A stretch of 32,153 nucleotides of DNA, taken from an uncultured Arcobacter sp. (GTDB lineage Bacteria; Campylobacterota; Campylobacteria; Campylobacterales; Arcobacteraceae). The notes beneath the pieces are model-generated. The model worked only from the letters and a program-made list of their open reading frames with translations. It searched no databases and was not told the origin of the DNA. Below are positions 20,890 to 32,123 of this stretch, one piece after another; the first letter of the stretch is position 1, and the number at the start of each line of letters is the position of its first letter. The position numbers and the translations under genes were made by a program. The stretch is taken from assembly GCA_913054415.1 (NCBI GenBank), contig CAJXII010000002.1, forward strand, positions 1 to 32,153, read 5' to 3'.

Positions 20890-21632
20890 ATATGTCCCAT
20901 AATCTTATCAAGAGTATATTTCATATCATCATCTAGTTCCATTTTGTCCATCATCCAGTTGATATATCCTATATCTTCATCACAAATATCTTCAACTTTT
21001 CTACCTTTGTATTTACCAAATTTAAAAGTTTCAATAAAAATAGGAGTATTTGTAAGCTCAACCATTTTTACCATAGGATTTACTCCTACAAATTGCTCTT
21101 TTGTAAGTTTAACTAAATAAGATAATAAAAGTTTCATCACTAAAACATCTCCAATTGCATCGTGTGCTTTTATAGTGATATTATATTTTTGTGCTTCATT
21201 TAGTTCATCTTTGTATAGTTCTAAAGAGTATCTAAGATATTGTAAAGCATGAGATGAGCTATCTTTGATAAGATGTTTTGCAACTCTTAGAGTATCTATA
21301 ATTTTAAGATTTGGTTCAAATCCCTCTTTTTTCAACATCCCCAAATCAAATGGCATATTGTGTGCTATAAGATAGTTTTCTTGGTTGTTTAACTCTTGAA
21401 GTATTTTATAAAAATTTGTTTGTGTAAATGATACTTTATCTTTTATCATATCAGGAGTGATATGATGAACTGCCATAGCCTCTATTTTAATAGGAAGCTC
21501 TGTGCTACAAAGCTCATCAAAAACTTCAACTTTATCTTTATTATGAACTATCATAGCTCCCACTTGGATAATTCTATCTTCATCTTGATTACCTGTTGTT
21601 TCTGTATCAAACAATATATATTTAGCTGCCAT
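20886..21632 (-). CDS. DEDD-family 3'-5' exonuclease (DnaQ/RNase T-like) with C-terminal DUF3820/ExoX-like domain
   Basis: YILFDTETTGNQDEDRIIQVGA (ExoI), IAHNMPFDLGML (ExoII), KAHDAIGDVLV (ExoIII); C-terminal FGKYKGRKVEDICDEDIGYINWM. ATGA overlap with the transporter start. Confidence 0.88.
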   Translation of the reverse strand: MAAKYILFDTETTGNQDEDRIIQVGAMIVHNKDKVEVFDELCSTELPIKIEAMAVHHITPDMIKDKVSFTQTNFYKILQELNNQENYLIAHNMPFDLGMLKKEGFEPNLKIIDTLRVAKHLIKDSSSHALQYLRYSLELYKDELNEAQKYNITIKAHDAIGDVLVMKLLLSYLVKLTKEQFVGVNPMVKMVELTNTPIFIETFKFGKYKGRKVEDICDEDIGYINWMMDKMELDDDMKYTLDKIMGHI

Positions 21633-21641
21633 TTGGTATCC

Positions 21642-23630
21642 TTATTTTTGGTTTATTATATCTTTTTTTACTATATTAAAATTTAAATTATTGCTAAAAC
21701 AACTATCTATTTTACAAGCCAGATAGAGTTTTGTGTCATAAACATATCTATATAAAAATGGATAATCTATAGAATTTATATCTATCTTATTGAGATTTGT
21801 TTTATTGGATTTAATAAAAATAGGGCTATATTTTAACATAAGATCTGTTTTGAGTGCAGTTGGATAATAAGATGGATATTGATTTAGTTGTGATGAAAAT
21901 TGTTGGAGTGTTTGTTTTACAATACCGATATAGTTATTGTTAGCTTCTAGTGTAGCGTATTTTAAGATATTCATAAGATTTGTTGCTAAGCTATTTTTAT
22001 AGCCACCTTCATCTATATTGGCATATATTTTGAGCAAATCATCTGAGGTAAACCATCTTTTATTTTTATAAAAAATCTTTATAGAGTTTTGCACAAGTTT
22101 TGAGAAAATTTTAAAATATTTTTTATTTAGTGTTACCTCATAAGCTTCAAAAACACAACTAGCCAAAAAAGAATAATCCTCAAGTAAAGCTTTTTGTGTA
22201 GGTTGAACTTTTAATATCGTTTGATGATAAAGTGTATTGTTTTTAAACATTGTATTTAGTAAACTATCTAGTGAATCAATAGCTTCTTGAATATATCGTT
22301 TATCAAAAACAGAAGCTTGAAATTTTGCTTTTATATAAAGAGCATTCCAAGCGGCATTGATTTTATAATCTATAAATGGGTATGGTTTTTTTGTTCTATA
22401 TTGTGCTAATAGTTTGATGATTTTATCTATAGATTTTGGTGGATGATCGTTTGTGATATGAGTATTACTAAGTTCTCCATCAAAATTACCATCTTGATTG
22501 ATCCCTAGATATTCTAGTGAGGTTTTGATTGTTTTTTTATCTATGTTGTGTCGTTTTAGATAATTATATACTTTAAAATAATCAAACAAAAAATAAAATC
22601 CCTCTGATTCTTCTTGATTGTAATTTCAACTATCAGCATTACTAGCACTTTTATAAAGATGTTGTTGTTCAAATCTTTTGTCCATTTGGGCAATAGTATT
22701 TATAACAACTTTTTTATATAGTGGATTGTGTGTGATATTGTATGCTTGTGTATATGATGAGATAAGTTCAGCATTGGTATAAAGCATCTTTTCAAAGTGT
22801 GGGATTTCCCATCTTTGATCTACACTATATCTAAAAAATCCACCCTCTATTTGTTCATATATTCCACCTTTTGCCATAGAATCTAAAGCTGAAGTTGCCA
22901 TCTTCAAAGCTTGAGAGTTTTTAGTGATTTGATATAGTTTAAGCAAAAGATCTATACTTGAAGGATGTGGGAATTTAGGAGCTATGCTAAAACCGTTGTA
23001 TTTAAAATCAAAATAACTACCAAACTGCTTGATAGTTTTATTCTCTAGTTGTTTATCTAATGGTGATGTGGTAATTTGTTTATGTTGATTATTATAAGCT
23101 TGTTGGTTGATATCATCACCATATTTGTCTAATTTTTGTTGTGGTATTTTAATAATCTGATTTAAAATATTTATCAACCCTTGTGATCTATATCCACTAT
23201 CTTTGGGGATATATGTAGCACTAAACAATGGTTTCATATCGCTTGTAAGTATAATAGTAAGAGGCCAACCACCGCCTTTGTGGTGCATAATACGATATAT
23301 TTTTTGATAGTATTGATCAATATGTGGATATTGCTCTTTATCTACTTTTATACTAATAAAATATTTATTCAATAGTGTTGCTACTTTTTGATTTTCAAAA
23401 CTCTCTTTTGCCATTACATGACACCAATGGCAAGTGCTATATCCAATAGATAAAAATATAAGTTTTTTCTCTTTTTTTGCTTTTGTAAAAACCTCTTTAT
23501 TCCAAGCATACCAATCTACGGGATTATCTTTATGTTGTAGAAGATATGGAGATGTTTCATGTGATAAATGGTTTGAGGCAAATAAATATAGTGTGCTACA
23601 AAGCAATAAAATAATATATTTTTTTACCAT
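21642..23630 (-). pseudogene. DUF255/YyaL-type thioredoxin-domain protein interrupted by an in-frame TGA (22626-22628)
   Basis: N-terminal ORF 22626-23630 (signal peptide, [32 protein letters not shown] motif) and C-terminal ORF 21642-22589 are in the same frame, separated by TGA plus 12 sense codons (NYNQEESEGFYF). Combined length ~662 aa, about as expected for the family. Confidence 0.75.
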
Positions 23631-23634
23631 AATA

Positions 23635-24078
23635 TTATCTTATTTTTATAGATTTTGTTTTTGAAAGTTTGATAATAGAGGAACTTTTTTTTTCTTGAAA
23701 TAGATTTTTATTTAATACCTTTACATCACAAGTTGATGAAGCAAATTGTAAATCAAATTTATCACCAGAAAGATTGGCAGAACTTGAATATAAGGATCTA
23801 AATTTTTTGATAAATTTATGGTGATGATCATCTATATCAATAACTCTAAAACTTTTTTGATTGGGATAAATAAATGTTGTTTTTTTTGCATTTCTAACTG
23901 TTTTGCGAAATTTTTTAGGAACTCTTGTAAAAGTTTTTAGAGTTTTAAAACTATCTACAACTTTTAAGATTTTTTTATTATCGGAACGATTTTTTATAGT
24001 TGTAAGTTTTTTATCATCATTTGATAAAAAACCTACAGTTGTATCTGTTTGCACTAAATAGATTAATTTTGGATCCAT
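23635..24078 (-). CDS. Short TsaC/Sua5/YrdC-like protein
   Basis: 147 aa; [30 protein letters not shown] resembles the YrdC PTeTvYGLg...iKgR region; [14 protein letters not shown] resembles the STSANLSG motif. Adjacent to carB. Confidence 0.65.
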   Translation of the reverse strand: MDPKLIYLVQTDTTVGFLSNDDKKLTTIKNRSDNKKILKVVDSFKTLKTFTRVPKKFRKTVRNAKKTTFIYPNQKSFRVIDIDDHHHKFIKKFRSLYSSSANLSGDKFDLQFASSTCDVKVLNKNLFQEKKSSSIIKLSKTKSIKIR

Positions 24079-24083
24079 TTAGA

Positions 24084-27000
24084 TTAGATATTTAAAAAAT
24101 CTTGGATAGCTTTTGGTTCAATAGAACTACCATCGCAACTAGCTTTGATCGCTTCAATAGATGCTAAAGCACCAGCAACAGTAGTAAAATAAGGAACATT
24201 CATTCTTAGCACCATTCGTCTAATAGCTAATCCATCCTCTTTGCTTGTCTCTTCACCATCACTTGTATTAATAGCCATCACAATCTCTTCATTTGCTAGG
24301 CTATCGTTGATATTTGGACGACCTTCACTAACTTTTAGAACTTTTTCACATTCGATATTTTTATTGAATATAGTTTGGTAAGTTCCACCTGTTGCTACTA
24401 TACTAAAACCTTGCTCGATCAATTTTGAAGCAATAGTAGGAGCGAACTCTTTATCTATATCTGCTAAAGAGATAAATACTTTACCACCACTTCTAGGCAA
24501 GAAGTTTTTAGCGGCATCTTGTGATTTAGCAAAACTTGTTCCAAATGTTGAACTAATACCCATCACTTCACCTGTAGATTTCATCTCTGGAGATAAAATA
24601 AGATCAGCACCATTTAGTTTGTTAAATGGGAAAACTGCTTCTTTTACAGCTATATGATCTCTCATTTTTGGTTTTAATATACCATTTTCTTCAATCACAA
24701 TATTTTTATCATATACTTTTAAAGCATCCCTTAGGGATTGTTGCCACATTACACGAGTAGCAATCTTAGCCAATGGCATACCTGTTGCTTTACTTACAAA
24801 TGGCACAGTTCTACTAGCTCTTGGATTTACTTCTATTAAGTATATTTTACCTTGATGGATAGCATATTGTGTATTCATCAAACCTTTTACACCAAGATTT
24901 AAAGCCATACTTTTTGTTTTTTGTTCTACCTCTTTTATTAGTTCATCACTTAAACTAACAGGTGGTAAGCTACAAGCACTATCTCCACTGTGGATACCTG
25001 CTTCTTCAATATGTTGCATAATACCACCGATATAAACATCTTTACCATCTGTGATACAATCTACATCAAGTTCGATTGCTCTATCAAGAAATTTATCTAT
25101 TAATACAGGAGCATCATTTGATACAGATACTGCTTCATCCATATATTGTTTTAACTCATCTGTGCTATAAACTATCTTCATACCTCTTCCACCTAGCACA
25201 AAACTTGGTCTAACAAGCACAGGATAACCAATATTTTCAGCTATTGTTATAGCTTCTTCAACCTCTACTGCTGTTCCATTTTCTGGTTGTAAAAGTTCAG
25301 CTTTTTGCACAAATGTTGAGAATTTTTCTCTATCTTCTGCTAGATCAATAGTAGCTGCACTTGTCCCTATGATATTTCCACCAATATTATGTATAGCATT
25401 TGCTAATTTTAAAGGTGTTTGCCCTCCAAAATGAACTATTATACCATCTGGTTGCTCAAGCTCTATTACACTTCTTACATGCTCAAAATCTATAGGCTCA
25501 AAATACAACACATCACTTGTATCATAATCAGTTGATACTGTTTCTGGATTACAGTTATACATAATTGTTTTAACACCCATCTCATTTAGAGCAAATGAAG
25601 CATGAACACAACAATAATCAAACTCTATACCTTGACCAATTCTATTTGGACCACCACCAATAATTAGAACTTTTTTCTCATTTGAAGAGTTTTGATTTTG
25701 ATTAGATTGTGGTATTTTTGTGATATTTGTAGTAGAGTAAAGATATGGAGTAAGTGCTTTAAACTCTGCTGCACAAGTATCTACTTCATTATATTCATGC
25801 ATAATACCAAAAGATTTTCTAGCATCATAAATATCTTGCTCTTTTAGATTGATTAAAGATGCTATCATCGCATCACTAAAACCAAAAGTTTTTGCTTTTC
25901 TTAGTAATGTTTCATCTTTTAGTATATTTTGTTTTGCATCTTTAATAATAGTTTCTAAATCATGAATTTGTCTAAATTGTGTGATAAACCAAGGATCTAT
26001 TTTTGATAGTTCAAAAATATCTTCATCACTTAACCCCTCTCTCATACCTTGCATAAGATATAAAAGTCTGTTTTCATTTGGTCGTCTAATCTCTTTTTTA
26101 ATAAGATCTAAATTTGCTTGAATTGGATCAAATCCTACAAGTCCAGTTTCCAAAGAGCATAAAGCTTTTTGCATAGACTCTTTAAATGTTCTACCCATAG
26201 CCATCACTTCACCTACAGATTTCATAGATGTAGTTAGTGTAGAGTCAGCATTTGGAAATTTTTCAAATGTAAATCTAGGTATTTTAGTCACAACATAATC
26301 AATAACAGGCTCAAATGATGCAGTTGTCCCTGTGATATCATTATTGATCTCATCAAGTGTAAAACCAACAGCAAGTAAAGTAGCTACTTTCGCTATAGGA
26401 TAACCTGTAGCTTTAGAAGCAAGTGCAGAACTTCTACTAACTCGTGGATTCATCTCAATTACAATCATTCTTCCTGTTTTTGGATCTATACTAAACTGAA
26501 CATTACTTCCACCTGTATCTACACCAATCTCTCGTAAAATTGCAAAAGAGGCATTTCTCATATTTTGATACTCTTTATCTGTTAGTGTTAAAGCTGGTGC
26601 TATTGTGACACTATCTCCAGTATGAACACCCATAGGATCTACATTTTCAATAGAACATATTATGATACAGTTATCAGCTTTATCTCTGATAACTTCCATT
26701 TCATATTCTTTCCATCCAAGCATAGATTCGATAATCTCAATCTCATTAACAGGACTAGCATCAATACCTGTTTTAGCAAGATCAATAAACTCTTCCATAT
26801 TATAAGCAACACCACTACCTAATCCACCAAGTGTAAAACTAGCACGACTTATTACTGGAAATCCAATATTTTTAGCAACATTTACAGCTTCCTCTACAGA
26901 GTAAGCATAATCACTTTTAGGAAGATCCATACCTATTTTGATCATAGCCTCTTTAAAAGCTTGTCTATCTTCCCCTTTTTTGATAGCTTCAGGATTAGCA

Positions 27001-27380
27001 CCTAAAAATTCAACCCCTTCTAACATACCATCTTCATACATCTGCATAGCTACATTAAGAGCAGTTTGCCCACCCATTGTAGGTAAAATAGCATCTATAT
27101 TCTCTTTTTTGATGATCTCATAAACTATCTCTTTTGTGATAGGTTCGATATATGTTTTATCGGCAAATTCTGGATCAGTCATAATTGTAGCAGGGTTTGA
27201 GTTGATTAATACTACTCTATAACCTAACTCTTTTAGTGTTTTTGTTGCTTGAGTTCCACTATAATCAAACTCACAAGCTTGACCTATAATAATTGGACCA
27301 GATCCAACTAATAGTATAGATTTAATATCTTCTCTTTTTTTCTTTAGTTTTGTTGTTTTGTTATTATCTGTTGTGGACAT
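24084..27380 (-). CDS. carB: Carbamoyl-phosphate synthase large subunit
   Basis: 1098 aa; [85 protein letters not shown]-terminal MGS domain. Confidence 0.98.
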   Translation of the reverse strand: MSTTDNNKTTKLKKKREDIKSILLVGSGPIIIGQACEFDYSGTQATKTLKELGYRVVLINSNPATIMTDPEFADKTYIEPITKEIVYEIIKKENIDAILPTMGGQTALNVAMQMYEDGMLEGVEFLGANPEAIKKGEDRQAFKEAMIKIGMDLPKSDYAYSVEEAVNVAKNIGFPVISRASFTLGGLGSGVAYNMEEFIDLAKTGIDASPVNEIEIIESMLGWKEYEMEVIRDKADNCIIICSIENVDPMGVHTGDSVTIAPALTLTDKEYQNMRNASFAILREIGVDTGGSNVQFSIDPKTGRMIVIEMNPRVSRSSALASKATGYPIAKVATLLAVGFTLDEINNDITGTTASFEPVIDYVVTKIPRFTFEKFPNADSTLTTSMKSVGEVMAMGRTFKESMQKALCSLETGLVGFDPIQANLDLIKKEIRRPNENRLLYLMQGMREGLSDEDIFELSKIDPWFITQFRQIHDLETIIKDAKQNILKDETLLRKAKTFGFSDAMIASLINLKEQDIYDARKSFGIMHEYNEVDTCAAEFKALTPYLYSTTNITKIPQSNQNQNSSNEKKVLIIGGGPNRIGQGIEFDYCCVHASFALNEMGVKTIMYNCNPETVSTDYDTSDVLYFEPIDFEHVRSVIELEQPDGIIVHFGGQTPLKLANAIHNIGGNIIGTSAATIDLAEDREKFSTFVQKAELLQPENGTAVEVEEAITIAENIGYPVLVRPSFVLGGRGMKIVYSTDELKQYMDEAVSVSNDAPVLIDKFLDRAIELDVDCITDGKDVYIGGIMQHIEEAGIHSGDSACSLPPVSLSDELIKEVEQKTKSMALNLGVKGLMNTQYAIHQGKIYLIEVNPRASRTVPFVSKATGMPLAKIATRVMWQQSLRDALKVYDKNIVIEENGILKPKMRDHIAVKEAVFPFNKLNGADLILSPEMKSTGEVMGISSTFGTSFAKSQDAAKNFLPRSGGKVFISLADIDKEFAPTIASKLIEQGFSIVATGGTYQTIFNKNIECEKVLKVSEGRPNINDSLANEEIVMAINTSDGEETSKEDGLAIRRMVLRMNVPYFTTVAGALASIEAIKASCDGSSIEPKAIQDFLNI

Positions 27381-27432
27381 ATTTAGTTTCCTTTAAATGC
27401 TATAAAATTTTACCATTTTATCTAAAAAATGC

Positions 27433-27864
27433 TTAATTTTTAGATAAAAATTTTACAATATTTTTTACTAAATCTGTTTGTTTCTTTTTGATATGTGGTA
27501 GATGATTTATATCAAAAAATTGAGCTTTTTGATTTTCTGAAGATATATATTTTGATCTTAAAGTATCTTTATAAAAATAGTTATTGATATTTTTAACTTT
27601 TTTAGCATCTACTAAAAATACACCGATTGTTTTATCATAGCTTATTTGTTCAAAATATTCTTGTAACATATTTTTTGAAAGTGGGATACTTGATTCCTCA
27701 TAAAACTCTCTTAGTGCTGTTTCGATTTTAGTTTCATTACCCTCTTTTTTCCCTTTTAGAAATCCCCATTTATGATCACTAAAAGATGATAAACATAATA
27801 ATATTTTTATACCAAAAAATGTTTTGTAGTATAAGCATATTCCGTAAGCTTCTGTTCGTATCAT
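27433..27864 (-). CDS. NUDIX hydrolase
   Basis: Nudix box GKKEGNETKIETALREFYEESSI (GX5EX7REUXEEXGU with G replaced by S); ATGA overlap with the upstream lptG-like gene. Confidence 0.85.
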   Translation of the reverse strand: MIRTEAYGICLYYKTFFGIKILLCLSSFSDHKWGFLKGKKEGNETKIETALREFYEESSIPLSKNMLQEYFEQISYDKTIGVFLVDAKKVKNINNYFYKDTLRSKYISSENQKAQFFDINHLPHIKKKQTDLVKNIVKFLSKN

Positions 27865-28928
27865 TTATTTAACCTAGTGGTATATAATATATAACTTACA
27901 ATATATAAAATAAATAGTGGTAAAATTATAGCAATCTCAGGGATCACTACTCCACCCATAGATAATTTTTCAAGTAAAAATATTGTAGCCCAAGATATTA
28001 AAGAGATAAATACCCAAAATGATATAAATTTGGCAGTGTTAAAAAATCTAACACTAGCATTGCTATATAAAAAGATAAATATAATTAAAGGGATGATAAA
28101 AAATGGCACAATAGTTTGAGCATATAGTATCGCTTTTACTTTATTGATATTAAAGTTTTGATCTTTAAAAAGCACTATTGTATATATAGCATCTGTAATT
28201 GAAAAATGTGATTTTGCTTTGTAAACACTATCTATAATCTTTGGTTTAAATCCATCAAGAGTATATAAAAATTTCTCTTGTGATGTGGTAAGTTTAGAAT
28301 TATTCCAAGTAATTTTTGCTGGTTTTTTGATAATTGTAGCATCTATAACATACCATTTTTTATTTTGATAATATGCTTTTTTTGCAATAATTGTTTCTAC
28401 TACATTGTGGTTTTTGACTCTAAAAATATGTATATCAATAGCTTTTTTTTCAAGAGGATATAACTTTTTAAAATATACAAAATAATCGTTATATTTTAAA
28501 AAGATATTGTTTCTTTCATTGACAAAAAATCTATTATGTATGATATTGTTTTTTATCTCTTGAGCATAAGCTAGTTTTGTTGTTTGTAAAAACATAAACA
28601 ATATAGTAATAACTGAAGAGATTAAAAGTATAGGTCGAATGATCTGTTTTTTAGAAATCCCCAAAGCATAAAAACTAATAATTGAGTTATTTTTGATAAA
28701 ATATACAAGTGTTACAACCCAGCCAAATACCAAAGCAAGTGGTAAAGTGGTAGTTAAAACAAAAAAACTATTATAGAAAAAATATAAAAGTTGAAGATTG
28801 GCAGATTGTGGTAGTCTTGATATAGTTTGTAAAAAATCTATACCTACAAAAAACATCTCCATAGAAAACAGTATAATAAAAAAATATTTTAAATATTTTG
28901 CTAATAGATATTTTGTTAGTAGTTTCAA
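27861..28928 (-). CDS. LPS export permease, LptF/LptG (YjgP/YjgQ) family
   Basis: 355 aa, six TM-like segments, N-terminal MKLLTKYLLAKYLKYFFIILFSM and SIISFYALGISKKQIIRPIL motif typical of LptF/G. Confidence 0.87.
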   Translation of the reverse strand: MKLLTKYLLAKYLKYFFIILFSMEMFFVGIDFLQTISRLPQSANLQLLYFFYNSFFVLTTTLPLALVFGWVVTLVYFIKNNSIISFYALGISKKQIIRPILLISSVITILFMFLQTTKLAYAQEIKNNIIHNRFFVNERNNIFLKYNDYFVYFKKLYPLEKKAIDIHIFRVKNHNVVETIIAKKAYYQNKKWYVIDATIIKKPAKITWNNSKLTTSQEKFLYTLDGFKPKIIDSVYKAKSHFSITDAIYTIVLFKDQNFNINKVKAILYAQTIVPFFIIPLIIFIFLYSNASVRFFNTAKFISFWVFISLISWATIFLLEKLSMGGVVIPEIAIILPLFILYIVSYILYTTRLNK

Positions 28929-28943
28929 ATTTAAGTCTTTATA

Positions 28944-29501
28944 TTATAGTTTCAAAGTATATTTTGATTTTATAAGTTCAATACTATTAGATGGTATCTC
29001 TTCAATAGCACTTATAATATGTGGTATTATCTCATTAAGAACTTTAAACTCTTCTTTAGAAAAGTTATTTAATACATAATGTATCACTTCAGATCTATTA
29101 TCAGGTTTACCAATACCAACTCTTACTCTAATATAATCTTTACCTATATGACTATCAATAGATTTTAAGCCGTTGTGACCACCATTGCCACCACCTTGTT
29201 TAAATTTTACAGTTCCAAGTGGAAGATCCAAATCATCATGTATGATTATGATATTATCATTTGGTATATCATAATATTGAGCTATATTATATATAGATAT
29301 TCCAGACTCATTCATAAATGTTTGTGGTTTTGCAAAAATTTTATTTTGTGATTTTAAAACAGTAGCTTGAAAATTTGATCTGTTTATATTGGTAGTTGTA
29401 GTTAGATTTTTAGTTATCTCATCGATAACTAAAAAACCTATATTGTGTCTTGTTTGTTTATATTTCTCTCCAGGATTACCAAGTCCTGCGATCAAAAACA
29501 T
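28944..29501 (-). CDS. pth: Peptidyl-tRNA hydrolase
   Basis: LIAGLGNPGEKYKQTRHNIGF, KPQTFMNESG, IIIHDDLDLPLG, GGNGGHNGLKSI motifs. Confidence 0.97.
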   Translation of the reverse strand: MFLIAGLGNPGEKYKQTRHNIGFLVIDEITKNLTTTTNINRSNFQATVLKSQNKIFAKPQTFMNESGISIYNIAQYYDIPNDNIIIIHDDLDLPLGTVKFKQGGGNGGHNGLKSIDSHIGKDYIRVRVGIGKPDNRSEVIHYVLNNFSKEEFKVLNEIIPHIISAIEEIPSNSIELIKSKYTLKL

Positions 29502-29507
29502 AATAAC

Positions 29508-30044
29508 TTACTTAGCTTTGATTACACCAACAACTGGCACACTTGGATGTAAGAAACAATCCACACCTTCTGGAAGTTCTATATCTCTTACTAATAAGTT
29601 ATCACCTGTATCAAGATCATCAATTTTGAAGTGAAAACTTTTTGGTAAGTTTTCGATAGTTGATTTTACTTTTACTCTTGTTTTATGGAAAATAAACATA
29701 CCTTTATTTTTTAAACCTTTTGGAGTTCCTTCAACAGTAACAGGCACATAATAATACATTTTAACACCTGGTTGTGCTACGATTAAATCTACATGTAATA
29801 GTTGTGAATGAACAGGATCTTTTTGATACTCTTGAATCACTACTTTATGAACATTATCACCAACTTTTATATCAAAAGCTAAATCTTCTTTTGCTTTTAC
29901 AGCTCTAATGAAATCGTTTGTTTTAAATGCAGCATTTATGTTTTCTAAACCTTTTCCATAAATGTTAGCAATTAGATAACCATCTCGTCTTAATTGTTTT
30001 GTTGTTTGTTTGTCGATACTCTCTCTAACTATACCTTCTAACAT
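29508..30044 (-). CDS. rplY: 50S ribosomal protein L25/general stress protein Ctc
   Basis: 178 aa bL25/Ctc-like protein with [27 protein letters not shown]; directly upstream of pth. Confidence 0.92.
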   Translation of the reverse strand: MLEGIVRESIDKQTTKQLRRDGYLIANIYGKGLENINAAFKTNDFIRAVKAKEDLAFDIKVGDNVHKVVIQEYQKDPVHSQLLHVDLIVAQPGVKMYYYVPVTVEGTPKGLKNKGMFIFHKTRVKVKSTIENLPKSFHFKIDDLDTGDNLLVRDIELPEGVDCFLHPSVPVVGVIKAK

Positions 30045-30107
30045 TGTTTTTCCTTTATTTTAAAATGAGTTTGGATTTTATCTAAAAGATACTTAAAAGA
30101 ATATAAA

Positions 30108-30986
30108 CTAATTATTGGCTTTTTGATGAAGATATTGGTATCTTTGTTGCATAGTTTCATTACCTATAATTCCACCTTGATGGATATATATAATGTTTTT
30201 GCACTTAAGATGATAATAGTGTGCCAATAGTGTTTGCCAACCAATAGGATCATACAATAGATCAAACTCTATATCGGTTTGTTCTTTTAATTTTTCCCAT
30301 ATTTGATAGTTTTGTTTATATAGTTTTCCAAAATGGAATTTCTTGGTAGTTTTTAATATAGTTGGATGGTAATTGATATTAGTTTCTAACTGGTTAAACT
30401 GTTTTTTTAAATATTGTTCATCTCCAACACAAGCACAAGTTAGCACCTCATAGTTTAGATATTTTTGTAAAAATAAAGCGGTTGTTCCTGTGCCACTTGG
30501 CAAAAATATTTTGACATCTTTTAGATTTGATGATCTAATAAAATCATCTAACTCTTGTGCTAAAAGTTTTATACCATATTGTGCCTCTTCTATAGCACCA
30601 CCTTCATTTATAAGAAGTTGATTTTTTGTTAGTTTTATATTATTGATATCATAATCACCTGAGATTATTTGCATACCATTTTCTAAAGCATATTTATAGT
30701 TGCCTTGGGGATTTTGTTCTAAAAATGATGGTATATGGTTGGTATAATATGTAAATTTCCAATTTTTAAGTTTTGCTAAAACAGATAGACTATACATAGC
30801 ATTTGATTGATTTGAACCATAACTTATTATATGGTTTATATCTTTAAAATCATTTTTAAAAAAATAGTAAAATTTTCTAGCTTTATTACCTGTAAAATCT
30901 TTATCTAAAAGGTCATCTCGTTTGATAAAAAAATCTATATTTTCAAAAGTGATTTTTGTAGTAGGGGAGTTTAGTATTTGTTTCAT
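30108..30986 (-). CDS. PLP-dependent ACC deaminase/D-cysteine desulfhydrase family protein
   Basis: IDFFIKRDDLLDKDFTGNKARKFYYF (PLP lysine region), SYGSNQSNAMYSLSVLA, LPSGTGTTALFLQ motifs. Confidence 0.8.
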   Translation of the reverse strand: MKQILNSPTTKITFENIDFFIKRDDLLDKDFTGNKARKFYYFFKNDFKDINHIISYGSNQSNAMYSLSVLAKLKNWKFTYYTNHIPSFLEQNPQGNYKYALENGMQIISGDYDINNIKLTKNQLLINEGGAIEEAQYGIKLLAQELDDFIRSSNLKDVKIFLPSGTGTTALFLQKYLNYEVLTCACVGDEQYLKKQFNQLETNINYHPTILKTTKKFHFGKLYKQNYQIWEKLKEQTDIEFDLLYDPIGWQTLLAHYYHLKCKNIIYIHQGGIIGNETMQQRYQYLHQKANN

Positions 30987-31003
30987 TGCTTATTATAGTG
31001 TAT

Positions 31004-31039
31004 AAAAAAAGGCAAGTATAAAAATACTCGCCTTTTTTT
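31004..31039 (-). terminator. Rho-independent terminator downstream of rplS (possibly bidirectional)
   Basis: Plus strand AAAAAAAGGCAAGTATAAAAATACTCGCCTTTTTTT: hairpin with one mismatch flanked by A and T tracts, just after the rplS stop. Confidence 0.85.
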
Positions 31040-31054
31040 CAAGAATCAAAATAA

Positions 31055-31411
31055 TTATTTTCTAAGCTCTTTAATTTTTGCAGCTTTACCTTTTAACTCT
31101 CTTAGGTAGTGAAGTTTAGCTCTTCTTACTCTACCTCTTCTTAATACTTCAATAGTTTTTAAACTATCAGAGTATAGTGGGAAAATTCTTTCAATACCAA
31201 CAGAGTTAGCACCAATTTTTCTAATTGTAAAAGTTCTTGAAGTTCCTGTTCCTCTTAAAGATATAACAACACCTTCAAAATTTTGAATTCTTGTTTTGCT
31301 ACCTTCTTTAATTTCAACACCTAATCTTAAAGTATCACCCGCTCTAAATTCTGGAGCTACTTTTTCACCGATTTGAGCTTTTTCAAAGCTTTCAATATAC
31401 TTGTTTCTCAT
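31055..31411 (-). CDS. rplS: 50S ribosomal protein L19
   Basis: [13 protein letters not shown]...[46 protein letters not shown]...[10 protein letters not shown]. Start taken at the MRNKYIE Met (GGAAAAACA-ATG) rather than the 31432 ORF start. Confidence 0.96.
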   Translation of the reverse strand: MRNKYIESFEKAQIGEKVAPEFRAGDTLRLGVEIKEGSKTRIQNFEGVVISLRGTGTSRTFTIRKIGANSVGIERIFPLYSDSLKTIEVLRRGRVRRAKLHYLRELKGKAAKIKELRK

Positions 31412-31457
31412 TGTTTTTCCTTTTTCTGGCATATAGTAAAAACTATAGAGGCCCCTT

Positions 31458-32123
31458 TTATGGTCTATAATACTTTGTTTTGCATTTAGACAGTTTTGAT
31501 TTTAAGTCGTGAATTTTACTATGATTTCCCTTTAAGTATTCTGAAGGCACAAGTAAATTTTTAAAATTTATAGGTTTTGTAAAAGCTGGGGCTTCTAAAG
31601 TTTTATTATCATTATAGCTTTCATCCTCTAAAGAGTCTTGATTTCCCAATACATTTGGTATATTTCTTGAAATAGCATCAGCCATAATCAGAGATGGTAG
31701 CTCACCACCTGTTAATATATAATCTCCTACACTAAAAACTTCATTGGCAAAAGTTTCTATTACTCTTTCGTCTATACCTTCATATCTTCCACTTACAAAA
31801 ACAATATTTTTTTTCTTTGCTAATCTTTTAGCATCATTTTGTCTAAAAGGTTTAGCAGCAGCTAGTGGAAATATAATATAAGCATCTTCATATTTTGATT
31901 TGATATGCTCTAGTGTATCAAATAGTGGCTGGGTAGTCATAAGTTGTCCTGCTCCACCACCACACAAAGTATCATCAACTTTTTTATGTTTATTAGTTGT
32001 AAAATCTCTAGGATTAAAAAACTCATAACTTATCAAATCTGATTCGATAGCTTTTTTTAAAATAGAATCTTTAAAATAAAAATCTATTAAATTTGGGAAT
32101 AATGTTGTAAATATATAATTCAT
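31458..32123 (-). CDS. trmD: tRNA (guanine-N1)-methyltransferase
   Basis: [60 protein letters not shown] motifs. Confidence 0.97.
   Translation of the reverse strand: MNYIFTTLFPNLIDFYFKDSILKKAIESDLISYEFFNPRDFTTNKHKKVDDTLCGGGAGQLMTTQPLFDTLEHIKSKYEDAYIIFPLAAAKPFRQNDAKRLAKKKNIVFVSGRYEGIDERVIETFANEVFSVGDYILTGGELPSLIMADAISRNIPNVLGNQDSLEDESYNDNKTLEAPAFTKPINFKNLLVPSEYLKGNHSKIHDLKSKLSKCKTKYYRP

Noticed and set aside
22604-22628. TGA in the DUF255 gene as a selenocysteine codon
   Set aside because: I could not see a convincing bacterial SECIS hairpin immediately downstream (only a weak AATC/GATT pairing), and the interrupted position is not a conserved Cys in the family as I know it. Not excluded, but not supported.
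26622-27123. Plus-strand ORFs opposite carB, and similar antisense ORFs at 11217, 12567, 14630, 16861, 18720, 19168, 20690, 20875, 21462, 23434, 28798 and 29389
   Set aside because: All are antisense to confident coding genes with no family signature; treated as spurious.
27433-27864. NUDIX box deviation (final G replaced by S) as a sign of a catalytically dead enzyme
   Set aside because: The catalytic REUXEE core is intact; a G-to-S change at that position is not enough to claim inactivity.
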